This document shows, one piece after another, positions 12,081 through 23,203 of a stretch of 64,000 nt of DNA (position 1 is the stretch's first letter; each line of letters starts with the position of its first letter). The DNA is taken from contig OY776129.1 of NCBI GenBank assembly GCA_963675135.1, forward strand, positions 41,580,141 through 41,644,140. The letters are read 5' to 3'. A program made the translations under genes and the position numbers. The DNA comes from Galeopsis tetrahit (Eukaryota > Streptophyta > Magnoliopsida > Lamiales > Lamiaceae). The notes beneath the pieces are model-generated. The model made no database searches, was not told where the DNA came from, and worked only from the letters and a program-made list of their open reading frames with translations.

Positions 12081-12392
12081 GTTGTGTTTTGAAACTCTAC
12101 AAATACAAACTACTTTCAAAATCACTTATTTTTAAAGCTGACAAAACACAACCTCAGTCGTGGGTGGGTAAAGTGAGTCGTTGCTTGACAATGATGCAAA
12201 TGAAGGTCGTCAACTCAAGATCGCGTACCATCGAGAATCGGACTGAAGGGCGGACTGAAGGGCGGCCTGATGCGTTTATCGTGCCAAATTATCAAGTTTA
12301 GTCCTTTTTCATTGATTTGTTTTTAATTCTTTTGGGCTGCATATTAGACAAGATTATTTGTTTTTTGCTGTCATGTTTAATTGACCCACTAC
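12081..12392. other. Intergenic segment, no gene seen
   Basis: Upstream flank of the methyltransferase pseudogene. It contains a small imperfect duplication (gactgaagggcg twice near 12241-12262) but no supported gene or element terminus. Confidence 0.4.
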
Positions 12393-12583
12393 TATTATAG
12401 TCGAGTTTAGGGCATTATTAGATGGTTATTTGTATACCTATATATAAAGGGTGTAAAGAACTGTTGTGAGAGTAAGCTACAAAGTAATAACAACAACGCA
12501 AATATTAATTTGTAGCTTTCGTTCTTGTCGGTCTGAGCCGGAGATTCGTCGAAATTGTGGTTCTCATCAGACAACTGCGACTC
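12393..12583 (+). repeat. 191-bp direct repeat, left copy
   Basis: Identical to 14118-14308 except at one base (12543, gagatt versus gatatt), with no indels. It contains a TATA-like tatatataaaggg and reads like the end of an LTR, finishing near caactgcgactc. It flanks a 1534-bp insert. Confidence 0.9.
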
Positions 12584-12880
12584 CAGAGAAAATTTATAAA
12601 AAAGGCCATTTAGGCACCTAGCTTCTTAATAAAGGACAACTATTATAATCTTTTTAAAAAGGGACAAAAACGCATGTTAATAACCCATTATACCCTTATA
12701 TTTAAATATGGAAATTAATTTATTAATTTAATAATTAAATAACAAGTCTTCATCTTCCTTATTTGTCGCCATAGATTCAACATACCTCTTCAATTGACTA
12801 TCAACATTGGCAAATGTTACCTGATCCAGGCGCACATCATCATCATTCTCAAAGTTTCTGCTGCGTAAGGTAACATTAGT

Positions 12881-13294
12881 TTATTGCATCGCCTTCTTCA
12901 CAACGAAATCGTCTATTGCCTCAACGAACCCTTCCTTTTGATAATTAATTGCACTCTCAGAATCCAAATCAATGTTTAGATTTCCTGCACAGTCAGATTC
13001 TTCGATCGGCTGCTTGTTGCTTTTAGGGATTGGAATCGAGATTAGGGCTTCACGATCGGCGGGGTGATGCTTAGAGGCTTGTTCCTCTCTTTCAACGACG
13101 GCCATGGCTATAAGGTCTCGTCTCCTTTGCTCTTCCATAATTGTTTCCTCGATCTGTTCTTTCGACTGCACATGATCAAGAGACTTTCCACGCGATCGTT
13201 TCTTTATATTCCTGGGGGATTCAAACTTCACCGATTTCTTCATTATGGATGACGGACGCGAAGCCGCCGGAGATACAGTAGTCTTCCCCATCAA
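12881..13294 (-). CDS. Hypothetical protein inside the TIR-like element
   Basis: Open frame of 137 codons starting MMGKTTVSPAASRPSSIMKK. It is rich in charged residues, with a basic stretch (KKRSRGKSLDH) and an EEQRRRDLIAMAVVEREE helix-like stretch. No family was recognised. It lies in a less AT-rich island (about 12780-13400) inside the element, so it may be a captured gene fragment rather than a working gene. No membrane segment or signal peptide is apparent. Confidence 0.3.
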   Translation of the reverse strand: MMGKTTVSPAASRPSSIMKKSVKFESPRNIKKRSRGKSLDHVQSKEQIEETIMEEQRRRDLIAMAVVEREEQASKHHPADREALISIPIPKSNKQPIEESDCAGNLNIDLDSESAINYQKEGFVEAIDDFVVKKAMQ

Positions 13295-13642
13295 GGTCCA
13301 GAATCCGGAGGTGGCGGAGGTGGGCCTTTGACGACGATTTTATCGCCTAGGAGTGGGGCGACGCAGCGTATGGTCCACATGGGAACCATTAATCCGGTCA
13401 GATGAAGAGTTTTGCCAAGGGTATGATTATTAATTCCACACGTACACACATAATTTGCAAAGAATTTAGGTTCAATGTTGCTCTGTTTTCGTGTAATTGT
13501 GATGATTTACGTGCGCGTTGCTGAAATGTAGTTCATGATTATTTGTTATTGGTTTGGTCAAGGGATAATGCAGATCTTATTTTGCATATGTATACGTATT
13601 TTTGCATAATCACATTCTAATATGAAGACACCGTACTATTTT

Positions 13643-13726
13643 TTCTGCATTATTCATTTTATTATGCAGTTTTAGATTTCATTGTTCTGCATTATTCATT
13701 TTATTATGCAGTTTTAGATTTTATAT
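13643..13726. repeat. 42-bp tandem duplication containing an imperfect palindrome
   Basis: Two copies start ttctgcattattcatttt at 13643 and 13685. Each contains ctgcattattcattttattatgcag-like dyad symmetry, so each unit could fold on itself. Confidence 0.8.
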
Positions 13727-14117
13727 TAATTTTCAAACCATGGTCTAGGGAGCAAAATGTTCTTCTCACTTCTCACTTCGTCTTCTTCCGTACTTCACGG
13801 TTTCCTTTCTTCACAAATTGAAAAACCCCAAAATTCTGCCCAAAATTAAGGACTTTTGTCCGGTGTTGTTTAGGAAGTTTAATTTTTGGAAGGTTTTAAT
13901 TAATTGCGTAATTTGGGGGGATTTAATGAGCTGATAGACTTGGCTTTAAATTTCAAACATTTAAACATTTTCTCCATATTAATTCCGAATTTATGTATTA
14001 AGGGCATGATGGTACATTTATGTTCCATTTTGTCCTTATTCTGAAACTATTTCAAATCATGTCTTTATTTAAAAAAATACTAGGTGAAATGACCTTTTAT
14101 GTGAAATACTAGGGTAT

Positions 14118-14308
14118 TATTATAGTCGAGTTTAGGGCATTATTAGATGGTTATTTGTATACCTATATATAAAGGGTGTAAAGAACTGTTGTGAGAGTAA
14201 GCTACAAAGTAATAACAACAACGCAAATATTAATTTGTAGCTTTCGTTCTTGTCGGTCTGAGCCGGATATTCGTCGAAATTGTGGTTCTCATCAGACAAC
14301 TGCGACTC
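14118..14308 (+). repeat. 191-bp direct repeat, right copy
   Basis: Second copy of 12393-12583, 190 of 191 bases identical. It is followed by acaataacaac, whereas the left copy is followed by cagagaaaat. Confidence 0.9.
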
Positions 14309-14865
14309 TACAATAACAACACGTGTTAAAGATTTAGAAGATGTAGAACACAAAAAGTGAAACATAGGAATAAACTCAATAAATTAGAAACACTCTATTA
14401 TACTCCTCTAAAAAAAAAAAAAAAAAAGACTCTGTTAAACTAATATGAAGTTTTTCTTGTTTCGTATCAATCTTACATTCATTTTTAGATTTAAGTATCA
14501 TGTTATTTTATTACATGAGTTATTCACTTAAAAATAACATGTCATTATAATAATGAAAATTAATTAAAAATTAAGGTAAGTTTAACTAATTTTTATTAGA
14601 TTTTCATATAGTACTAAAAACATTTTTTTTTTCCATGAAAAATGTGCTCACATTTTTTTCACAATTTTTTTTAAAAAAATAGATAAATTAAGAATATTGT
14701 GGATTGTTATGAGGTAAAAATAAAGTAATTATTTTCATATATAAAAGGAAATTAACACACTTTTGATGAACATACAAATAAGCAAAGTGGGCATAATTTT
14801 AATGGACGGGTATCTTTTATATTAAACTAGATGAACATCTGCGTATTATGAGGAATGTTAGCAAA
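14309..14865. other. AT-rich intergenic DNA
   Basis: Low-complexity AT-rich sequence with an A-run near 14409. No gene or element terminus is seen. Confidence 0.4.
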
Positions 14866-15101
14866 TACTTCATCCGTCCACCTATAAGTTTTCAATTTTA
14901 CCAATTTAGTCTGTCCACCTATAAGCTTCTCATACTCTTTTTGGTAAGTACTTTTTTTTACACTTCACTTTATATTTTACCTTTTCTCTATATCTCTCTC
15001 CTTCTTCCAATCACATCACTTGTACTATATCTATTATTTAATCACTTTTCTTAATCTCTGTGCTAAAAAGTAGCGGAGAAGCTTATAGACGGAGGGAGTA
15101 T
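14866..15101. mobile_element. Stowaway-like MITE
   Basis: Left end tacttcatccgtccacctat and right end cttatagacggagggagta are inverted relative to each other. TA dinucleotides lie at the borders. There is no coding capacity. Confidence 0.75.
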
Positions 15102-15184
15102 CATTATATACTGTATTAATATATTTAAATAATTTAAAGAGAAATTTTATATTTTGTACAGTGATATTTATTTTAAAAACTTCA

Positions 15185-15478
15185 TATTCACTCTGTCCCA
15201 AAAAAGTTTACGGGGAATCTTTGGCACATGATTTAAGAAAAAAGTATAATGATGAGAGTGTTGAAGGGTAAGTTTGTAAATTTTTATATATAAAGTAAAT
15301 AAAGTAGATGGGTTGAGTGTATGGTGGGTCCCAAAAGTGATGACATGAAGGATAAATATGTGTATATTGTGAGAGTATGAATTGTGATGATTATTTCTAT
15401 TTTAGGGTATGCAAACTTTTGAGGGACAAACATAAAAAAAAAAAAGTGTGAAAACTTTTCAGGACGGAGGTTGTATTA
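15185..15478. mobile_element. Stowaway-like MITE
   Basis: Left end tattcactctgtcccaaaa and right end tcaggacggaggttgtatt are inverted, with the complementary aaaagttt/aaactttt parts adjoining. It is AT-rich and non-coding. Confidence 0.7.
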
Positions 15479-15857
15479 TTTTTTAGTCAAATCAATTTTA
15501 TCATTTATTTTTTAAAAAAAAAAATTAATTAATCAAAATATGTAAATATGAATAACGTATTAGTAGTCTATTTTATGCATGCATCATATTTGTTTCTAAT
15601 TAAATGTATTTTCTATTATATAATATATTATTTAAATTATTAATTTATCTACTCAATGCATTAAAAAATAAACGTTTAAAATATGTATACTCCATATTAG
15701 AAAATATATATTATAGTTTTAGTACACATATATTATTTAAATATATTTATTATTATGTTATATAATTATGTATTTTTTAAATATGAAAAAAATTATTATA
15801 CACAATGCATTATATTATAGAAACATTTGGCGTAATACATAGGGCCTAATCTAGTTT
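15479..15857. other. Very AT-rich intergenic DNA downstream of CHX copy 2
   Basis: No gene is seen. Similarity to the sequence downstream of CHX copy 1 begins only at the last codons (cgaggaa[ag]tgagtaag), which marks the edge of the tandem duplication. Confidence 0.45.
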
Positions 15858-18800
15858 CTAAATACGAGGAAGTGAGTAAGAAGAATGGTCATTTAACAAC
15901 TCAGGATAATTAGTTGAAGACAAATAAGTAGAGTCAAGAATAGAGGAATCGGGTTGTCCTTGTTCCCTCTGTGGCTCCTGTTGCACCACCAAAACCGAGA
16001 AATCAAACTCAGAAGTAGCCAATATGTCTCCTATGAGCCCCAACTCCGGGCAATCACTCCAGTCATTGAACCCCATCAGAAGAGGTGAAATTGGGTTGTG
16101 ATACCTCCCCACTATGCACATATCAAATCCGTAATCTTTTAGAGAGTTTATCACTCTCGTTGTTCCAATCGAGTCTTTCACCACCTCTTCTTTGATTGTA
16201 ATCCTTTCGACTCCCAAGCTTCTCTCCCTGAACGCACGCACCAACTCCATCTCCACGCTCTCCACCCCATCGTCACCCGACTCCCTGATCCACACCAACA
16301 TCAGACTAATCTCTTGATTCTCCACGAACCTAGTGAAGTAGGACAATGCCTCACAATCATCCATTCCCCCTAACAAAATGAGGCACATATGGAACATGGG
16401 CCGACCTTTCACCACCAATTGGTTATTCATTTTCACATGCCCTCGATCTACGAGGATTCCCACTGAACACGGGGCCTTTGTCATCACATTTTGGTTCACC
16501 ATTCTAATCGAAGGTGAAGGAGCTCCCACCTTACCATCAATGCCCCATTGCTTGTGAAATGGGATGATCACGATGTTGGTCACCTGATCGGCCGCAAGCG
16601 TGCATATGTCGTCGTGCATGCTAGCGTACGGTGCGATGGATGTGAAGTGGCGCACCACGGCGGATTCAAGGTAACGGTTTTCAAACGAGTCGAAGGCATT
16701 AACAGCGTGTTTAGACCAACTCTTTGTACTGGTGAGGTGTTTGTTTCGGCCGGTTGACTCCAAAACAGAGGCGGCTCTACCCTTGAGCTCCATTAGACTC
16801 AGAACAAACACGGCAATGGGTCGGTTTTTCATAGGGGCAGAGGCGTCAAGGAGATTGATGAGGGTTGGGACGTTGTCCTCGTTGTGAATGCAAACAAGCA
16901 TACGTAGCTGGTCGTTGGGATGATTCAGCATGATGGAGTTCTTGCATTGGCTTTTGTACCTTTTCGATGGATCGTAAAGGCGCACGATCAGAGGCCTCGA
17001 TATTCCTGTCACGATCAGCATTGATATTAACAGAAGGGCATATGCTTCACTTCCTAGTATCTGTACATTGTTCAATAACACTCAAATAAGACCACTAACT
17101 ACCTGTATTTGGTGTTTTTTGAGAGAAAAAAAAAAACAGAGGCTTGAATGCATGTTTGTTTTTGGGACTCACACGTTTTGTTCTAGTTCGGGATTTCACA
17201 TCCGCATTTCAACATCCAATTACATCCACCCCTAAAAATATCTATATATTCTAACCACTTTTACTAATTGATTTGACATAAAGTTACAACATCACACACT
17301 CTTACACAATTGATTTGACATAAAGTTACATCCCATCCTACTCAACATCCCAAAACAAACATATACAATCACTATTCATCAGAATTTCTCCATCCAGAAT
17401 TTCCCCATCTTCCCCATCCTACATAATCCCAAAACAAACATGCCCTAGGCTTACAATTGCATTCTTGTTTGGATAAAAAAAACATACAACCCCCCTCTTT
17501 GATAAAATATGCACAATATTTCCTTTTGTTTCATTAATGCATAAACATATTGTGTTTGATAAATGTATGCACAATACCTTACATCTTTTAAGCAATTACT
17601 TTGGGATATTGATTAATAAAAATAGTAGTCGATTAATTACTTACCCCTTCTTCATGCAAGGTGATGTAATAAGCAGCTTCAACAGCGCCTTTACAACACA
17701 TAATCAAAGCAAGAGTGACAGCATCTTTCAAGGGAATCTTATAATAAAGCGAGGGAATAAGTACTCCGGTGAACTTAGCCGCATAACAAATGAAGATAAC
17801 AAGGGCACATGCCGCACCAGAAACTCCTTTCACAGAGAAAATATTGGCGCTCAAACCACTTATAACAAACTTAGCCGGTACAAACAACCCCATAGTAATA
17901 TCTTCGAGCTTATTCACATACGAAGATCCCAAAGCCGGGCCCTCAGGAACAACAATCCCCAAAAAGAAGGTCCCCAACGGCGCCGGTTGCCCTAAAATCT
18001 CAGCCCCCAATCCACATAGCAACACTAAGACTGTAATAATAACAAAATGTGACTCTCGCATATGTTCCCCTTCAGGCACACGGCTAGAAATGAAGATAAT
18101 GATTGTGCGAAAGCCGAAGAAGACGATGAAGAACAGGATTGAGGCACCGAGAATGGAGTACATTGCAGCAAAGCGTTGATTGACTATGTAGATGATAATG
18201 GAACCGATTAGTAAGGCGAGCGTGTAATTGCAACCGGATACGAGAGAAGCTAGGGTTGCTAATCTTCCGATTTCGGAATTGAGAATGTTGAGATCGTTTA
18301 ACAAGGTTGTGATTACTGGGAATGAAGTGACGGCGGATAGGGTTGCGACGAAGGGGAGGGATTGTCGCACTGAGGGGTCTAGGTCGATTGAATTTGAAAT
18401 TATGAAAACGGAGAGTAGTCCGATTATTAGAGGGACTATGAAGCAGAATGTGCCTATAACAATGGAGTATCGCTCGATTCTTTTCACTAAGGAGATGTCG
18501 ATGTGGACGCCTAATATGAAGAGGTAGAACATGAAACCGATGTCTGCGAATGTTTCCAGTATCAATTTCCCCCATAGAGGAAATAACTTCCTCCTGAATG
18601 TATCCACATGTCCCAGAAAAGATTGCCCCAAGATGATTCCCCCCTGTTTCAAGAGGTACAACATAAGTGAAATTACTCATGTTACTTATGTCCACTATTA
18701 AGCTAAAATTAGAGTTCGTTTATTAAGCTTTTGAGATTCTCGATTCAAATAACAACTATAAATGCAAGACTAAGTATTACTTCCTGCGTTCATCAAAAGT

Positions 18801-20421
18801 GTGTTCTTTTCTTTTCTTGTCCATAAAAAATGTGTTTATTCTAAATAGTTAACCTTTGAATATTTTTTCTACTTTACTAACAAGATTGAGTATCTACCAA
18901 ATATATTTTTGCACACTTTTGATGGACAGGGAGAGTATTTTCTAGGATGAGTAAATTGTAAAATTGGTTCCATATTTATTACTCCCCCGTCTCATACTTG
19001 AAGACCCAAATCAATTGGGCACGAGTTTTAATGAATGAATTGTTTATTAGTATTGTGTAAGATAAAGTGGGGGTAGTAAAGACTTTTCAACTTTATAAAT
19101 TGTACTTCCTCCATCCACCAAATGTAGTCTCATGGAGGAGGGGCACAAGTTTTAAGAAAAAGGTAAATAAAGTACTCCCTCCACAAAAAGTATTTTCATT
19201 TGTCTTGTATTCTTTGTCCACCAAATGTAGTCTCATACACTTTATGGAAAATATCACCCTTCAACCATCACTTAATTACTCAATTTGTCATCAACTTTAT
19301 TCACAAACAATCACTTTATTCACAATGGACCCCACAATACCCTATAATACCCTTACTTTATCTACATTTTTCTTAAAACTTGTGTCCCTCCTCCATGAGA
19401 CTACATTTGGTGAATGGAGGGAGTAGATAAAGTAATCGTATTATAGGGTATTGTAGGGTCCACTGTGAATAAAGTGATTGTTTGTGAATAAAGTTGATGG
19501 CAAATTGAGTAATTAAGTAATGGGTTGAAGGGTGATATTTTTCATAAAGTGTATGAGACTACATTTGGTGAACAAAGAACATGAGGCAAATGAGACTACT
19601 TTTTGTGGACGGAGGTAGTAATAAAGTTATTTTTTAGTGTAATAAAGTAGTGACATTTGTTGTAATATTGTGATGTTTTAAAGAAATTGTTTTTACTATT
19701 TTAGGTAAGTGTCTTCAAGTATGGAACACCCAAAATTAAAATGGTAAAATGGATCTTCAAGTATGGGATGGCGGAGTAGTGGAGTACTAGCGATTTTAAA
19801 CTAATAAGATTCATTTCTTCATTTAAATTCTTTTTTTTTTTTTTTTGCATATGTTTTTTACGAGGACTATCGGAATTCCATGTAGAAACGGACTGGCATC
19901 GCTTATGCGGTATAATGAGACTCAAATATATAAATTTTAATTTAAAAATTACAAATTAATTATCATTCGACAACAAAAAATATTCAATACAGAATTAAAA
20001 TTAAATAATTTTAAAAGCTATGCTACATAATTAAGAAAATTGATTTGTGTGAAACTAAAAAGATTTGAGACCAAATTTGCAATGTATGCCTTAAAGATTT
20101 GATGATCAAATAAACTTAAAACAAATGAAGGAACATAGAAATTGCAAGAAATGCCTAGAGAAAAAGGGTCTTACTTACAATAAGTTGGGCACTGATAGCA
20201 CCTTGTTTAAAAGGTTTGAGGAGGAAGGAAAGGATGCTTGTAATGACGAAAATGACGATAAATTGAGCCAACGCAAGTGGTACGGAATAGGCGAAGGGAT
20301 CGCCATCGCGCCATGCACTCCCTTGTGAATTTATCATTCCAAAATATTGGCACAACATAGCTTCTTGACCATTTCGTCCCCGAACATACCCTAAAGAATA
20401 TGTAGCGTGTTCATACGACAT
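15858..20421 (-). CDS. Cation/H+ antiporter, CHX (CPA2) family, copy 2
   Basis: Minus-strand gene with three exons: 20421-20179, 18643-17645 and 17060-15858, encoding about 814 residues. Splice sites are GT-AG, and exons 1 and 2 match copy 1 exactly in position. The last exon corresponds to exons 3 and 4 of copy 1 fused without an intron. The membrane domain is intact in length except for a one-codon loss. Where copy 1 reads LVSDLCNY, this copy reads LVSGCNY (codons at 18235-18230), so the core aspartate at residue 218 is replaced by glycine. The C-terminal domain is intact and ends NDHSSYSLPRI. The predicted role is monovalent cation/proton exchange, but loss of this residue may impair or change transport. 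Intron 1 has grown to 1535 bp (256 bp in copy 1) through MITE insertions. Confidence 0.92.
17149..17446. mobile_element. MITE in intron 2 of CHX copy 2
   Basis: Left end gcatgtttgtttttggga and right end tcccaaaacaaacatgccc are inverted. CHX copy 1 lacks this insert at the equivalent point (gaggcta... versus gaggcttg...). The end type and the catccac-rich interior resemble the Tourist-like MITE at 62160-62653. Confidence 0.75.
18775..18939. mobile_element. Stowaway-like MITE in intron 1 of CHX copy 2
   Basis: Left end ttcctgcgttcatcaaaagt and right end cacttttgatggacaggga are inverted and bounded by TA-rich sequence. It is absent from the 256-bp intron 1 of copy 1. Confidence 0.75.
18980..19788. 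mobile_element. Composite MITE in intron 1 of CHX copy 2
   Basis: The outer ends are tactcccccgtctcatactt on the left and aagtatgggatggcggagta on the right, inverted. Inside sits a second, long palindromic MITE (19106-19620). Together they explain most of the extra intron length of copy 2. Confidence 0.7.
19171..19620. repeat. Long near-perfect palindrome (foldback MITE)
   Basis: The left arm 19171-19365 is the reverse complement of the right arm 19427-19620 with few mismatches; for example gtagtctcatacactttatg pairs with cataaagtgtatgagactac. The roughly 60-base loop (19366-19426) itself pairs with 19106-19165, giving a nested three-arm inverted structure. A transcript would form a hairpin of almost 200 bp. 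Confidence 0.85.
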
Positions 20422-20865
20422 TTTCTTCCCTTTTTTTTTTTTTCTAAAACTATCTCAGAGGTTGATGGGAATTGATCTTTTGATGTGCAAAATTTGAAAT
20501 TAATTTTTTTTTTTTTTGGAAACTTATCATTTGATGCAGAAAATGAGGAGAAAAAAGGGAGGGGAGTAGTATCTTCTGCAAAATTGAAGCGAAAGAGCAG
20601 AATCACTAATAAGTGTTATACATAGTAAAGTACTAAAGTTAGCATTCAACAAGGAAAGGATAACCACCCATATATACTTATATTTACCACAAATAAATAT
20701 TTATGTCCCATTCATTCTGATTCTTTATTTTTACTAAAATGGTCCATATTTTTTTTATTTTTCAAGTTATTGTGCCCCTAACTTCAAGGGTTAAACTTAA
20801 GATAATTCAAACTTTAAGGACCAAAGTTAAAAACAAACAAGACAGATTATATAGTCCGTGTGTAT
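20422..20865 (-). promoter_or_regulatory. Upstream region of CHX copy 2, conserved with copy 1
   Basis: It aligns with 10134-10560. The shared TATA-like string tatatacttatattt lies at 20671-20685, about 250 bp upstream of the ATG. Similarity fades near 20865, which marks the right edge of the duplicated unit. Confidence 0.6.
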
Positions 20866-21602
20866 ATGAATAAACATGTGTAAATTTTGAGAATAAAGGT
20901 AATGAATATATTTCTTTTTTGGAGTGTGCAAATTAATGTGAGACGTCTCAAATATAGTAACTTTGCAAATTTAGGTTGGTGTCTCCTAGTCTCATAGTAA
21001 ATTGAATACGGAGTATGATTTATCTCTAAAATATTTAGGTTTATCGTCTTAACTTTTTATGAGTAAACCTTCTTAGCATTAAATCAGAAGTTTAGGGGCA
21101 TATGTGCTATATGGTGGAGTGTTATCTGGTGGTGCTGTAAGGGAAAGGATCATTGGAGCATTCTTGGTTGAAAAATAAATTAAAGATTTTGAAGATACAA
21201 AAGACAAAGGTGAAGCTAGCTTTTCAACCAAGAGCTAGACAGTTAGCCAACGAAAATGAATTATATTGAGTTTTTTTTTTCCTTTGAAAAATCACTATTT
21301 TATTTTAGGTTTACAAATAGATAAGTATGTGCGCATTTCTAAGCACTTAAGCACAAGATCTTCTAATCGAACCGAGACTGTTCAATCTGGCATTACTTTT
21401 CCCTCCTATGTGAGGACGTGGGAAAATAAGTGAACCATTTGTCCACAAAAAATGTCCAGCTCTCAATTTTTAATACCATACAAACCACACATTAAGATAA
21501 TCGCGTGTCAAAAAAAAAAAGACAAAAATTTACCAAGCACCAAAAAAGAGGAGAGGTTTGCATAAAGTCTAGGGAAACCAAAGACCATGAAAATAAAAAA
21601 GA
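20866..21602. other. Intergenic DNA, no gene seen
   Basis: AT-rich sequence with stop codons in all frames and no recognised terminus. Confidence 0.4.
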
Positions 21603-21909
21603 TACTTCCTCCATCTTTTATTAGATTATTGTCTCTTCGACTTTGACATATAGTTTAATGTGAGAGTTGCTTATTAGTATTATAAGAGGTAAAATAGATT
21701 TTTATTGAGGGTGTATTAGTCAATTGAGAATAATAAGACGAAAAAAATACATGTTTTTTTATTAGAAAAATAATGACATTTGATTGTAATTTTGACATGT
21801 TTTGAGGGGATGGTTGAAAAGAATAAAGTGATTTTATATTCATTTTAGGAAGAAACAATTAAATAAAGACCCAAAAATGAAAAATAAGCAATCTAATAAA
21901 AGATGGAGG
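21603..21909. mobile_element. Stowaway-like MITE
   Basis: Left end tacttcctccatcttttatt and right end aataaaagatggagg are perfectly inverted over the last 15 bases. There is no coding capacity. Confidence 0.8.
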
Positions 21910-23203
21910 CGCGCAGTACAAGCTAAGAATTAAATAATTCTAATAAAATAGGAAAAGAAACGGGATCAATGGATCTCTCACTCGATCAGTCACCGTAGCT
22001 CTGTCAGAAATGATTGACCCGTTGATTCCAACTAAAATAGAAAAAGAACTTTGAAATCCAATTGTGACGGTCAAACAAATACCGCCACATAGGCGGCAAC
22101 AAAGGCATTGGCGGCAAAGGCGGTGACGACCAGCGGTGGCTGTTGTGAGAGGGTGAGAGGCGAATGAACAATGAATAGCAAAAGACATAAGATAGGTGAA
22201 AGCATATTGGAGAGATAGATATTGATTAAGCATATATAAAAAAACACTTAATTGGAAACCGTGAAAGTATTAATTAAATGTTAAAGCTCAAATCCTATAG
22301 ACTGCATTTTTTTTTTATTGAAGACAGTCTTTTTGTCAACATTGAAATTCCTATATGAAAGCCCTTTGTTGAAAGTCGGGTGGTGTTCTTCCATTTAAGT
22401 TATCTCGTCAAAAGTAGTACGGTAGTTTGATAACTCATGTTCGATCGATGGGAGCTTAGAAATCCTTTCTTGGGCAGCCAAACGAATAACTCATCATAAC
22501 AAGTTAATAAAGACATACGGAGTACAATTGAAACCTTTGATATCAAAATAGCTCTATTCCGAATTTTTTATCTTTTAATAATCATAAATTGAATAAAATT
22601 ATTTTAGATTTTTTTAACTGAACTCACCTTTCTCCATAATTATAATAGGACTATCTCATACAAAATTAGCAAGATAACAATTATTTCAAAATTTAATATT
22701 TCAATTGTTCAAATTCATTATGATTATATCTTCGGACATAATTTTTAATGAAAATTGATTAATTTTTGTATAAATTTTATAGATTAAGGGTATGATGAGG
22801 TATTGTATGGTTCATTTATACGTGATTGATTGTGAATAAAGTGACTAACAATTTGAATAAATAAGTAATAGTTGTAGAAAAGGAAAATAAAATAATGTCA
22901 TTAATATTATTTAAAAAAAATAAAAATAATATAAAAATGAAAATAATGAAATTGCACGGAGAAAGTATAATATTTAATTTTGTTTTATTTTAAATAGCAT
23001 ACAAATTCATCGATGTATGTTTATAGTATATGAGCTGATGAAAAGTTTTAAATGTATAAATCTAATTTTTTAACAAATGATCAGCTTTAAACGTTTGTGG
23101 TATGGTTTATAGCTGGTTGGGAAAGACTTTTCAAGGAGGGGACACAAGACTTCAATATTTCAAGAGTCATCCATATTTGGGAGGCTCAAGACTTTAGCAG
23201 ATA
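21910..23203. other. AT-rich intergenic DNA with MITE relics
   Basis: Around 22790-22985, strings such as gtattgtatggttca and gtgaataaagtgactaac are a decayed version of the palindromic MITE at 19171-19620. No gene is supported. The last 35 bases contain atatttgggaggctcaag, which recurs with one change at 53948-53965 on the far side of the Helitron region. Confidence 0.45.

Larger units (their letters stand above)
12598..14108. mobile_element. Putative Mutator-like element with diverged inverted ends
   Basis: The left end (aaaaggccatttaggcacc, then aataaaggacaa and a gggacaaaa motif, 12598-12720) is mirrored by the reverse complement of the right end (aaaaggtcatttcacctag, then ataaagacatg and aaggacaaaatgg, 14000-14108). 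The arms are about 100 bp and diverged. No clean 9-bp target duplication was found. The GC-richer interior may hold captured gene sequence. Confidence 0.5.

Noticed and set aside
12393..14308. Simple TRIM (miniature LTR retrotransposon) call for the 191-bp repeats
   Set aside because: No TG...CA termini, no tRNA-complementary site after the left repeat, no purine tract before the right one, and no 5-bp target duplication.
21940..22233. Cys-rich minus-strand 97-codon ORF
   Set aside because: Cysteines come from a ggcggcaaaggcgg-type repeat read in one frame. No signal peptide pattern or homologue was recognised.
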